NCBI RefSeq assembly: GCF_051020765.1
Contig: NW_027469229.1
Coordinates: 248,001-312,000 of the forward strand
Direction of reading: 5' to 3'
Source of the DNA: Lasioglossum baleicum
Taxonomy: Eukaryota; Arthropoda; Insecta; Hymenoptera; Halictidae
DNA: 64,000 nt
The notes under the pieces are model-generated. The model did not search any database. It was not told the origin of the DNA and saw only the letters and a list, made by a program, of their open reading frames with translations. Both the position numbers and the translations under genes were made by a program. The stretch's first letter is position 1; the number at the start of each line of letters is the position of its first letter. Shown here piece after piece: positions 1 to 12,829 of the stretch.

Positions 1-2612
1 TTTGAGAGGATGCATCCAGCAGGCTAGTCGAGTAAAAACACGTGCGAGAGGATGCATCCCGCAGGCTAGTCGAGTAAAAACACGTGCGAGAGGATGCATC
101 CCGCAGGCTAGTCGAGTAAAAACACGTTTGAGAGGATGCGTCCCGCAGGCTAGTCGAGCAAAAACACGTGCGAGAGGATGCATCCCGCAGGCTAGTCGAG
201 TAAAAACACGTGCGAGTGAATGCGTCCCGCAGGCTAGTCGAGCAAAAACTCGTGCGAGAGGATGCATCCCGCAGGCTAGTCGAGTAATAACAAGTGCGAG
301 AGGATGCATCCCGCAGGCTAGTCGAGCAAAAACTCGTGCGAGAGGATGCATCCCGCAGGCTAGTCGAGTAAAAACACGTTTGAGAGGATGCATCCAGCAG
401 GCTAGTCGAGTAAAAACACGTGCGAGAGGATGCATCCCGCAGGCTAGTCGAGCAAAAACACGTGCGAGAGGATGCATCCCGCAGGCTAGTCGAGTAAAAA
501 CACGTGCGAGAGGATGCATCCCGCAGGCTAGTCGAGTAAAAACACGTGCGAGAGGATGAATCCCGCAGGCCATTCGAGTAAAAACACGTGCAAGAGGATG
601 CACCCCGCAGGCTAGTCGAGTAAAAACACGTGCGAGAGGATGTATCCCGCAGGCTAGTCGAGTAAAAACACGTGCGAGAGGATGCATCCCGCAGGTTAGT
701 CGAGTAAAATCACGTGCGAGAGGATGCATCCCGCAGGCTAGTCGAATAAAAACACGTGCGAGAGGATGCATCCCGCATGCTAGTCGAGTAAAAACACGTG
801 CGAGAGAATGCATCCCGCAGGCTAGTCGAGTAAAAACACGTGCGATACGATGCATCCCGCAGGCTAGTCGAGTAAAAACACGTGCGAGAGGATGCATCGC
901 GCAGGCTAGTCGAGTAAAAACACGTGCGAGAGGATGCATCCCGCAGGCTAGTCGAGGAAAAACACGTGCGAGAGGATGCACCCCGCAGGCTAGTCGAGTA
1001 AAAACACGTGCGAGACGATGCATCCCGCAGACTACTCGAGTAAAAACACGTGAAAGAGGATGCATCCCGCAGGCTAGTCGAGTAAAAACACGTGCGAGAG
1101 GATGCATCCCGCAGGCTAGTCGAGTAAAAACACGTGCGAGAGGATGCATCCCGCAGGCTAGTCGAGTAAAAACACGTGCGAGAGGATGCATCCCGCAGGC
1201 TACTCGAGTAAAAACACGTGCGAGAGGATGCATCCCGCAGGCTAGTCGAGTAAAAACACGTGCGAGAGGATGCATCCCGCAGGCTAGTCGAGTAAAAACA
1301 CGTGCGAGAGGATGCACCCCGCAGGCTAGTCAAGTAAAAACACTTGCGAGAGGATGTATCCCGCAGGCTAGTCGATTAAAAACACGTGCGAGAGGATGCA
1401 TCCCGCAGGCTAGTCGAGTAAAAACACGTGCGAGAGGATGCATCCCGCAGGCTAGTCGAGTAAAAACACGTGCGAGAGGATGCTTCCCGCAGGCTAGTCG
1501 AGTAAAAACACGTGCGAGAGGATTCATCCCGCAGGCTAGTCGAGTAAAAACACGTGCGAGAGGATGCATCCCGCAGGCTAGTCGAGTAAAAACACGTGCG
1601 AGAGGTTGCATCCCGCAGGCTAGTCGAGTAAAAACACGTGCGAGAGGATGCACCCCGCAGGCTAGCCGAGTAAAAACACGTGCGAGAGGATGCATCCCGC
1701 AGGCTACTCGAGTAAAAACACGTGCGAGAGGATGCATCCCGCAGGCTAGTCGAGTAAAATCACGTGCGAGAGGATGCATCGCGCAGGCTAGTCGAATAAA
1801 AACACGTGCGAGAGGACGCATCCCGCAGGCTAGTCGAGTAAAAACACGTGCGAGCGGATGCATCCCGCAGCTTAGACGAGTAAAAACACGTGCGAGAGGA
1901 TGCATCCCGCAGGCTAGTCGAGTAAAAACACGTGCGAGAGGATGCATCCTGCAGGCTAGTCGAGTAAAAACAAGTGCGAGAGGATGCATCCCGCAGGCTA
2001 GTCGAGCAAAAACACGTGCGAGAGGATGCATCCCGCAGGCTAGTCGAGTAAAAACACGTTTGAGAGGATGCATCCAGCAGGCTAGTCGAGTAAAAACACG
2101 TGCGAGAGGATGCATCCCGCAGGCTAGTCGAGTAAAAACACGTGCGAGAGGATGCATCCCGCAGGCTAGTCGAGTAAAAACACGTTTGAGAGGATGCGTC
2201 CCGCAGGCTAGTCGAGCAAAAACACGTGCGAGAGGATGCATCCCGCAGGCTAGTCGAGTAAAAACACGTGCGAGTGAATGCGTCCCGCAGGCTAGTCGAG
2301 CAAAAACTCGTGCGAGAGGATGCATCCCGCAGGCTAGACGAGTAATAACAAGTGCGAGAGGATGCATCCCGCAGGCTAGTCGAGCAAAAACTCGTGCGAG
2401 AGGATGCATCCCGCAGGCTAGTCGAGTAAAAACACGTTTGAGAGGATGCATCCAGCAGGCTAGTCGAGTAAAAACACGTGCGAGAGGATGCATCCCGCAG
2501 GCTAGTCGAGCAAAAACACGTGCGAGAGGATGCATCCCGCAGGCTAGTCGAGTAAAAACACGTGCGTGAGGATGCATCCCGCAGGCTAGTCGAGTAAAAA
2601 CACGTGCGAGAG
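1..2612 (+). repeat. Duplicated block, offset 2058 bp (copies 1-555 and 2059-2612)
   Basis: About 13 monomers at 1-555 recur at 2059-2612. The same ordered variants are found in both: GTTTGAGAGG, ATCCAGCAGG, GATGCGTCCC, GAGTGAATGC, AAAACTCG and GTAATAACAAG. I noticed one difference, GTCG against GACG near 2338. The offset is 49 monomers, the same as the tandem 2058-bp unit just downstream. Copy 1 is cut by the window edge. Edges are approximate to about one monomer. Confidence 0.9.
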
Positions 2613-3281
2613 GATGCATCCCGCAGGCTAGTTGAGTAAAAACACGTGCGAGAGGATACATCCCGCAGGCTAGTCGAGTAAAAACACGTGCGAGAGGATG
2701 CATCCCGCAGGCTAGTCGAGTAAAAACACGTGCGAGAGGATGCATCCCGCAGGCTAGTTGAGTAAAAACACGTGCGAGAGGATACATCCCGCAGGCTAGT
2801 CGAGTAAAAACACGTGCGAGAGGATGCATCCCGCAGGCTAGTCGAGTAAAAACACGTGCGAGAGGATACATCCCGTAGGCTAGTCGAGTAAAAACACGTG
2901 TGAGAGGATGCATCCCGCAGGCTAGTCGAGTAAAAACACGTGCGAGAGGATGCATCCCGCAGGCTAGTCGAGCAAAAACACGTGCGAGAGGATGCATCCC
3001 GCAGGCTAGTCGAGTAAAAACACGTTTGAGAGGATGCGTCCCGCAGGCTAGTCGAGCAAAAACACGTGCGAGAGGATGCATCCCGCAGGCTAGTCGAGTA
3101 AAAACACGTGCGAGAAGATGCATCCCGCAGGCTAGTCGAGTGAAAAACACGTGCGAGTGGATGCGTCCCGCAGGCTAGTCGAGCAAAAACACGTGCGACA
3201 GGATGCATCCCGTAGGATGGTCGAGTAAAAACACGTGCGAGAGGATGCATCCCGCAGGCTAGTCGAGTAAAAACACGTGCC

Positions 3282-5339
3282 AGAGGATGCATCCCGCAGG
3301 CTAGTCGAGTAAAAACACGTGCGAGAGGATGCATCCCGCAGCCTAGATTTGTAAAAACACGTGCGAGAGGATGCATCCCGCAGGCTAGTCGAGTAAAAAC
3401 ACGTGCGAGAGGATGCATCCCGCAGGCTAGTCGAGTAAAAACACGTGCGAGAGGATGCATCCCGCAGCCTAGTCGAGTAAAAACACGTGCGAGAGGATGC
3501 ATCCCGCAGGCTAGTCGGGCAAAAACACGTGCGAGAGGATGCATCCCGCAGGCTAGTCTTGTAAAAACACGTGCGTGAGGATGCATCCCGCAGGCTAGTC
3601 GAGCAAAAACACGTGCGAGAGGATGCATCCCGCAGGCTAGTCGAGTAAAAACACGTGCGAGAGAATGCATCCCGCAGGCTAGTCGAGTAAAAACACGTGC
3701 GAGAGGATGCATCCCGCAGGCTAGTCGAGTAAAAACACGTGCGAGAGGATGCATCCCGCAGGCTAGTCGAGTAAAAACACGTGCGAGAGGATGCACCCCG
3801 CAGGCTAGTCGAGTAAAAACACGTGCGAGAGGATGCATCCCGCAGGCTACTCGAGTAAAAACACGTGCGAGAGGATGCATACCGCAGGCTAGTCGAGTAA
3901 AAACACGTGCGAAAGGATGCATCCCGCAGGCTAATCGAGTAAAAACACGTGCGAGAGGATGCACCCCGCAGGCTAGTCGAGTAAAAACACGTGCGAGAGG
4001 ATGCATCCCGCAGGCTACTCGAGTAAAAACACGTGCGAGAGGATGCATCCCGCAGGCTAGTCGAGTAAAAACACGTGCGAGAGGATGAATCCCGCAGGCT
4101 AGTCGAGTAAAAACACGTGCAAGAGGATGCACCCCGCAGGCTAGTCGAGTAAAAACACGTGCGAGAGGATGTATCCCGCAGGCTAGTCGAGTAAAAACAC
4201 GTGCGAGAGGATGCATCCCGCAGGTTAGTCGAGTAAAATCACGTGCGAGAGGATGCATCCCGCAGGCTAGTCGAATAAAAACACGTGCGAGAGGATGCAT
4301 CCCGCATGCTAGTCGAGTAAAAACACGTGCGAGAGGATGCATCCCGCAGGCTAGTCGAGTAAAAACACGTGCGAGAGGATGCATCCCGCAGGCTAGTCGA
4401 GTAAAAACACGTGCGAGAGGATGCATCCCGCAGGCTAGTCGAGTAAAAACACGTGCGAGAGGATGCACCCCGCAGGCTAGTCGAGTAAAAACACGTGCGA
4501 GAGGATGCATCCCGCAGACTACTCGAGTAAAAACACGTGAAAGAGGATGCATCCCGCAGGCCAGTCGAGTAAAAACACGTGCGAGAGGATGCATCCCGCA
4601 GGCTAGTCGAGTAAAAACACGTGCGAGAGTATGCATCCCGCAGGCTAGTCGAGTAAAAACACGTGCGAGAGGATGCATCCCGCAGGCTACTCGAGTAAAA
4701 ACACGTGCGAGAGGATGCATCCCGCAGGCTAGTCGAGTAAAAACACGTGCGAGAGGATGCATCCCGCAGGCTAGTCGAGTAAAAACACGTGCGAGAGGAT
4801 GCACCCCGCAGGCTAGTCAAGTAAAAACACTTGCGAGAGGATGTATCCCGCAGGCTAGTCGAATAAAAACACGTGCGAGAGGATGCATCCCGCAGGCTAG
4901 TCGAGTAAAAACACGTGCGAGAGGATGCATCCCGCAGGCTAGTAGAGTAAAAACACGTGCGAGAGGATGCTTCCCGCAGGCTAGTCGAGTAAAAACACGT
5001 GCGAGAGGATTCATCCCGCAGGCTAGTCGAGTAAAAACACGTGCGAGAGGATGCATCCCGCAGGCTAGTCGAGTAAAAACACGTGCGAGAGGTTGCATCC
5101 CGCAGGCTAGTCGAGTAAAAACACGTGCGAGAGGATGCACCCCGCAGGCTAGTCGAGTAAAAACACGTGCGAGAGGATGCATCCCGCAGGCTACTCGAGT
5201 AAAAACACGTGCGAGAGGATGCATCCCGCAGGCTAGTCGAGTAAAATCACGTGCGAGAGGACGCATCGCGCAGGCTAGTCGAATAAAAACACGTGCGAGA
5301 GGACGCATCGCGCAGGCTAGTCGAGTAAAAACACGTGCT
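3282..5339 (+). repeat. 2058-bp higher-order unit, copy 1
   Basis: A 49-monomer unit followed directly by a second copy. Diagnostic variants in order include GCCTAGATTTG (3341), a GTCGGGCAA monomer, GTCTTGTAA, CATACC, GCGAAAGG with CTAATCG, GATGAATCC, GTGCAAGAGG, AAAATCACG and GTCAAGTAAAAACACTT near 4816. The block also resembles 552-1820 and 21226-22330, so it is an old composite that was copied several times. Edges were placed where the comparison at +2058 fails on the left and closes on the right, to within about one monomer. Confidence 0.88.
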
Positions 5340-7397
5340 AGAGGATGCATCCCGCAGGCTAGTCGAGTAAAAACACGTGCGAGAGGATGCATCCCGCAGC
5401 CTAGATTTGTAAAAACACGTGCGAGAGGATGCATCCCGCAGGCTAGTCGAGTAAAAACACGTGCGAGAGGATGCATCCCGCAGGCTAGTCGAGTAAAAAC
5501 ACGTGCGAGAGGATGCATACCGCAGGCTAGTCGAGTAAAAACACGTGCGAGAGGATGCATCCCGCAGGCTAGTCGGGCAAAAACACGTGCGAGAGGATGC
5601 ATCCCGCAGGCTAGTCTTGTAAAAACACGTGCGTGAGGATGCATCCCGCAGGCTAGTCGAGCAAAAACACGTGCGAGAGGATGCATCCCGCAGGCTAGTC
5701 GAGTAAAAACACGTGCGAGAGAATGCATCCCGCAGGCTAGTCGAGTAAAAACACGTGCGAGAGGATGCATCCCGCAGGCTAGTCGAGTAAAAACACGTGC
5801 GAGAGGATGCATCCCGCAGGCTAGTCGAGTAAAAACACGTGCGAGAGGATGCACCCCGCAGGCTAGTCGAGTAAAAACACGTGCGAGAGGATGCATCCCG
5901 CAGGCTACTCGAGTAAAAACACGTGCGAGAGGATGCATACCGCAGGCTAGTCGAGTAAAAACACGTGCGAAAGGATGCATCCCGCAGGCTAATCGAGTAA
6001 AAACACGTGCGAGAGGATGCACCCCGCAGGCTAGTCGAGTAAAAACACGTGCGAGAGGATGCATCCCGCAGGCTACTCGAGTAAAAACACGTGCGAGAGG
6101 ATGCATCCCGCAGGCTAGTCGAGTAAAAACACGTGCGAGAGGATGAATCCCGCAGGCTAGTCGAGTAAAAACACGTGCAAGAGGATGCACCCCGCAGGCT
6201 AGTCGAGTAAAAACACGTGCGAGAGGATGTATCCCGCAGGCTAGTCGAGTAAAAACACGTGCGAGAGGATGCATCCCGCAGGTTAGTCGAGTAAAATCAC
6301 GTGCGAGAGGATGCATCCCGCAGGCTAGTCGAATAAAAACACGTGCGAGAGGATGCATCCCGCATGCTAGTCGAGTAAAAACACGTGCGAGAGGATGCAT
6401 CCCGCAGGCTAGTCGAGTAAAAACACGTGCGAGAGGATGCATCCCGCAGGCTAGTCGAGTAAAAACACGTGCGAGAGGATGCATCCCGCAGGCTAGTCGA
6501 GTAAAAACACGTGCGAGAGGATGCACCCCGCAGGCTAGTCGAGTAAAAACACGTGCGAGAGGATGCATCCCGCAGACTACTCGAGTAAAAACACGTGAAA
6601 GAGGATGCATCCCGCAGGCCAGTCGAGTAAAAACACGTGCGAGAGGATGCATCCCGCAGGCTAGTCGAGTAAAAACACGTGCGAGAGTATGCATCCCGCA
6701 GGCTAGTCGAGTAAAAACACGTGCGAGAGGATGCATCCCGCAGGCTACTCGAGTAAAAACACGTGCGAGAGGATGCATCCCGCAGGCTAGTCGAGTAAAA
6801 ACACGTGCGAGAGGATGCATCCCGCAGGCTAGTCGAGTAAAAACACGTGCGAGAGGATGCACCCCGCAGGCTAGTCAAGTAAAAACACTTGCGAGAGGAT
6901 GTATCCCGCAGGCTAGTCGAATAAAAACACGTGCGAGAGGATGCATCCCGCAGGCTAGTCGAGTAAAAACACGTGCGAGAGGATGCATCCCGCAGGCTAG
7001 TAGAGTAAAAACACGTGCGAGAGGATGCTTCCCGCAGGCTAGTCGAGTAAAAACACGTGCGAGAGGATTCATCCCGCAGGCTAGTCGAGTAAAAACACGT
7101 GCGAGAGGATGCATCCCGCAGGCTAGTCGAGTAAAAACACGTGCGAGAGGTTGCATCCCGCAGGCTAGTCGAGTAAAAACACGTGCGAGAGGATGCACCC
7201 CGCAGGCTAGTCGAGTAAAAACACGTGCGAGAGGATGCATCCCGCAGGCTACTCGAGTAAAAACACGTGCGAGAGGATGCATCCCGCAGGCTAGTCGAGT
7301 AAAATCACGTGCGAGAGGACGCATCGCGCAGGCTAGTCGAATAAAAACACGTGCGAGAGGACGCATCGCGCAGGCTAGTCGAGTAAAAACACGTGCG
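5340..7397 (+). repeat. 2058-bp higher-order unit, copy 2
   Basis: Tandem copy of the preceding unit, with the same ordered variants at +2058: GCCTAGATTTG at 5399, and GTCAAGTAAAAACACTT near 6874. The few differences include GCAGCCTAG against ACCGCAGG near the position matching 3466. The high identity in 49 monomers implies a recent unequal exchange or amplification compared with the divergence among neighbouring monomers. Confidence 0.88.
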
Positions 7398-10300
7398 AGA
7401 GGATGCATCCCGCAGGCTAGTCGAGTAAAAACACGTGCGAGAGGATGCACCACGCAGGCTAGTAGAGTAAAAACACGTGCGAGAGGATGCATCCCGCAGG
7501 TTACTCGAGTAAAAACACGTGCGAGAGGATGCATCCCGCAGGCTAGTCGAGTAAAAACACGTGCGAGAGGATGCATCCCGCAGGCTAGTCGAGTAAAAAC
7601 ACGTGCGAGAGGATGCATCCCGCAGGCTAGTCGAGTAAAAACACGTGCGAGAGGATGCATCCCGCAGGCTAGTCGAGTGAAGAACACGTGCCAGAGGATG
7701 CATCCCGCAGGCTAGTCGAGTAAAAACACGTGCGAGAGGATGCATCCCGCAGGCTAGTCGGGCAAAATCACGTGCGAGAGGATGCATCCCGCAGGCTAGT
7801 CGAGCAAAAACACGTGCGAGAGGATGCATCCCGCAGGCTAGTCGAGTAAAAACACGTGCGAGAGGATGCACCCCGCAGGCTAGTCGAGTAAAAACACGTG
7901 CGAGAGGATGCATCCCGCAGGCTACTCGAGTAAAAACACGTGCGAGAGGATGCATCCCGCAGGCTAGTCGAGTAAAAACACGTGCGAGAGGATGCATCCC
8001 GCAGGCTAGTCGAGTAAAAACACGTGCGAGAGGATGCACCCCGCAGGCTAGTCGAGTAAAAACACTTGCGAGAGGATGTATCCCGCAGGCTAGTCGAATA
8101 AAAACACGTGCGAGAGGATGCATCCCGCAGGCTAGTCGAGTAAAAACACGTGCGAGAGGATGCATCCCGCAGGCTAGTCGAGTAAAAACACGTGCGAGAG
8201 GATGCTTCCCGCAGGCTAGTCGAGTAAAAACACGTGCGAGAGGATGCTTCCCGCAGGCTAGTCGAGTAAAAACACGTGCGAGAGGATGCATCCCGCAGGC
8301 TAGTCGAGTAAAAACACGTGCGAGAGGATGCATCCCGCAGGCTAGTCGAGTAAAAACACGTGCGAGAGGTTGCATCCCGCAGGCTAGTCGAGTAAAAACA
8401 CGTGCGAGAGGATGCACCCCGCAGGCCAGTCGAGTAAAAACACGTGCGAGAGGATGCATCCCGCAGGCTACTCGAGTAAAAACACGTGCGAGAGGATGCA
8501 TCCCGCAGGCTAGTCGAGTAAAATCACGTGCGAGAGGATGCATCGCGCAGTCTAGTCGAATAAAAACACGTGCGAGAGGATGCACCCCGCAGGCTAGTAG
8601 AGTAAAAACACGTGCGAGAGGATGCATCCCGCAGGTTACTCGAGTAAAAACACGTGCGAGAGGATGCATCCCGCAGGCTAGTCGAGTAAAAACACGTGCG
8701 AGAGGATGCATCCCGCAGGCTAGTCGAGTAAAAACACGTGCGAGAGGATGCATCCCGCAGGCTAGTCGAGTGAAGAACACGTGCCAGAGGATGCATCCCG
8801 CAGGCTAGTCGGGCAAAATCACGTGCGAGAGGATGCATCCCGCAGGCTAGTCGTGTAAAAACACGTGCGAGAGGATGCATCCCGCAGGCTAGTCGAGCAA
8901 AAACACGTGCGAGAGGATGCATCCCGCAGGCTAGTCGAGTAAAAACACGTGCGAGAGGATGCACCCCGCAGGCTAGTCGAGAAAAAACACGTGCGAGAGG
9001 ATGCACCCCGCAGGCTAGTCGAGTAAAAACACGTGCGAGAGGATGCACCCCGCAGGCTAGTCGAGTAAAAACACGTGCGAGAGGATGCATCCCGCAGGTT
9101 ACTCGAGTAAAAACACGTGCGAGAGGATGCATCCCGCAGGCTAGTCGAGCAAAAACACGTGCGAGAGGACGCATCGCGCAGGCTAGTCGAGTAAAAACAC
9201 GTGCGAGAGGATGCATCCCGCAGGCTAGTCGAGTAAAAACACGTGCGAGAGGATGCACCCCGCAGGCTAGTAGAGTAAAAACACGTGCGAGAGGATGCAT
9301 CCCGCAGGTTACTCGAGTAAAAACACGTGCGAGAGGATGCATCCCGCAGGCTAGTCGAGTAAAAACACGTGCGAGAGGATGCATCCCGCAGGCTAGTCGA
9401 GTAAAAACACGTGCGAGAGGATGCATCCCGCAGGCTAGTCGAGTAAAAACACGTGCGAGAGGATGCATCCCGCAGGCTAGTCGAGTGAAGAACACGTGCC
9501 AGAGGATGCATCCCGCAGGCTAGTCGAGCAAAAACACGTGCGAGAGGATGCATCCCGCAGGCTAGTCGAGTAAAAACACGTGCGAGAGGATGCACCCCGC
9601 AGGCTAGTCGAGTAAAAACACGTGCGAGAGGATGCATCCCGCAGGCTACTCGAGTAAAAACACGTGCGAGAGGATGCATCCCGCAGGCTAGTCGAGTAAA
9701 AACACGTGCGAGAGGATGCATCCCGCAGGCTAGTCGAGTAAAAACACGTGCGAGAGGATGCACCCCGCAGGATAGTCGAGTAAAAACACTTGCGAGAGGA
9801 TGTATCCCGCAGGCTAGTCGAATAAAAACACGTGCGAGAGGATGCATCCCGCAGGCTAGTCGAGTAAAAACACGTGCGAGAGGATGCATCCCGCAGGCTA
9901 GTCGAGTAAAAACACGTGCGAGAGGATGCATCCCGCAGGCTAGTCGAGTAAAAACACGTGCGAGAGGATGCATCCCGCAGGCTAGTCGAGTAAAAACACG
10001 TGCGAGAGGATGCATTCCGCAGACTACTCGAGTAAAAACACGTGCGAGAGGATGCATCCCGCAGGCTAGTCGAGTAAAAACACGTGCGAGAGGATGCATC
10101 CCGCAGGCTAGTCGAGTAAAAACACGTGCGAGAGGATGCATCCCGCAGGCTAGTCGAGTAAAAACACGTGCGAGAGGATGCATCCCGCAGGCTACTCGAG
10201 TAAAAACACGTGCGAGAGGATGCATCCCGCAGGCTAGTCGAGTAAAAACACGTGCGAGAGGATGCATCCCGCAGGCTAGTCGAGTAAAAACACGTGCGAG

Positions 10301-11516
10301 AGGATGCACCCCGCAGGCTAGTCGAGTAAAAACACTTGCGAGAGGATGTATCCCGCAGGCTAGTCGAATAAAAACACGTGCGAGAGGATGCATCCCGCAG
10401 GCTAGTCGAGTAAAAACACGTGCGAGAGGATGCATCCCGCAGGCTAGTCGAGTAAAAACACGTGCGAGAGGATGCTTCCCGCAGGCTAGTCGAGTAAAAA
10501 CACGTGCGAGAGGATGCATCCCGCAGGCTAGTCGAGTAAAAACACGTGCGAGAGGATGCATCCCGCAGGCTAGTCGAGTAAAAACACGTGCGAGAGGTTG
10601 CATCCCGCAGGCTAGTCGAGTAAAAACACGTGCGAGAGGATGCACCCCGCAGGCTAGTCGAGTAAAAACACGTGCGAGAGGATGCATCCCGCAGGCTACT
10701 CGAGTAAAAACACGTGCGAGAGGATGCATCCCGCAGGCTAGTCGAGTAAAATCACGTGCGAGAGGATGCATCGCGCAGGCTAGTCGAATAAAAACACGTG
10801 CGAGAGGATGCATCCCGCAGACTAGTCGAGTAAAAACACGTGCGAGAGGATGCATCCCGCAGGCTAGTCGAGTAAAAACACGTGCGAGAGGATGCACCCC
10901 GCAGGCTAGTAGAGTAAAAACACGTGCGAGAGGATGCATCCCGCAGGTTACTCGAGTAAAAACACGTGCGAGAGGATGCATCCCGCAGGCTAGTCGAGTA
11001 AAAACACGTGCGAGAGGATGCATCCCGCAGGCTAGTCGAGTAAAAACACGTGCGAGAGGATGCATCCCGCAGGCTAGTCGAGTAAAAACACGTGCGAGAG
11101 GATGCATCCCGCAGGCTAGTCGAGTGAAGAACACGTGCCAGAGGATGCATCCCGCAGGCTAGTCGAGTAAAAACACGTGCGAGAGGATGCATCCCGCAGG
11201 CTAGTCGGGCAAAATCACGTGCGAGAGGATGCATCCCGCAGGCTAGTCGTGTAAAAACACGTGCGAGAGGATGCATCCCGCAGGCTAGTCGAGTAAAAAC
11301 ACGTGCGAGAGGATGCATCCCGCAGGCTAGTCGAGTAAAAACACGTGCGAAAGGATGCATCCCGCAGGCTAGTCGAGTAAAAACACGTGCGAGAGGATGC
11401 ACCCCGCAGGCTAGTCGAGTAAAAACACGTGCGAGAGGATGCATCCCGCAGGCTACTCGAGTAAAAACACGTGCGAGAGGATGCATCCCGCAGGCTAGTC
11501 GAGTAAAAACACGTGC

Positions 11517-12528
11517 GAGAGGATGAATCCCGCAGGCTAGTCGAGTAAAAACACGTGCAAGAGGATGCACCCCGCAGGCTAGTCGAGTAAAAACACGTGC
11601 GAGAGGATGTATCCCGCAGGCTAGTCGAGTAAAAACACGTGCGAGAGGATGCTTCCCGCAGGCTAGTCGAGTAAAAACACGTGCGAGAGGATGCATCCCG
11701 CAGCTTAGACGAGTAAAAACACGTGCGAGAGGATGCTTCCCGCAGGCTAGTCGAGTAAAAACACGTGCGAGAGGATGCATCCCGCAGGCTAGTCGAGTAA
11801 AAACACGTGCGAGAGGATGCGTCCCGTAGGCTAGTCGAGTAAAAACACGTGCGAGGGGATGCATCCCGCAGGCTAGTCGAGTAAAAACACGTGCGAGAGG
11901 ATGCATCCCGCAGGCTAGTCGAGTAAAAACACGTGCGAGAGGATGCATCCCGCAGACTACTCGAGTAAAAACACGTGCGAGAGGATGCATCCCGCAGACT
12001 ACTCGAGTAAAAACACGTGCGAGAGGATGAATCCCGCAGGCTAGTCGAGTAAAAACACGTGCAAGAGGATGCACCCCGCAGGCTAGTCGAGTAAAAACAC
12101 GTGCGAGAGGATGTATCCCGCAGGCTAGTCGAGTAAAAACACGTGCGAGAGGATGCTTCCCGCAGGCTAGTCGAGTAAAAACACGTGCGAGAGGATGCAT
12201 CCCGCAGCTTAGACGAGTAAAAACACGTGCGAGAGGATGCTTCCCGCAGGCTAGTCGAGTAAAAACACGTGCGAGAGGATGCATCCCGCAGGCTAGTCGA
12301 GTAAAAACACGTGCGAGAGGATGCGTCCCGTAGGCTAGTCGAGTAAAAACACGTGCGAGGGGATGCATCCCGCAGGCTAGTCGAGTAAAAACACGTGCGA
12401 GAGGATGCATCCCGCAGGCTAGTCGAGTAAAAACACGTGCGAGAGGATGCACCCCGCAGGCTAGTCGAGTAAAAACACGTGCGAGAGGATGCATCCCGCA
12501 GACTACTCGAGTAAAAACACGTGCGAGA
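11517..12528 (+). repeat. 504-bp higher-order unit in two tandem copies
   Basis: Twelve monomers repeat at an offset of 504 bp. The run GATGAATCC, GTGCAAGAGG, GATGTATCC, GATGCTTCC, GCTTAGACGAG, GATGCTTCC, GATGCGTCCCGTAGG, GCGAGGGG appears first at about 11517-12020 (GCTTAGACG at 11704) and again at about 12021-12528. Outer edges are approximate. Confidence 0.85.
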
Positions 12529-12829
12529 GGATGCATCCCGCAGGCTAGTCGAGTAAAAACACGTGCGAGAGGATGCATCCCGCAGGCTAGTCGAGTAGAA
12601 ACACGTGCGAGAGGATGCATCCCGCAGGCTAGTCGAGTAAAAACACGTGCGAGAGGATGCATCCCGCAGGCTACTCGAGTAAAAACACGTGCGAGAGGAT
12701 GCATCCCGCAGGCTAGTCGAGTAAAAACACGTGCGAGAGGATGCATCCCGCAGGCTAGTCGAGTAAAAACACGTGCGAGAGGATGCACCCCGCAGGCTAG
12801 TCAAGTAAAAACACTTGCGAGAGGATGCA

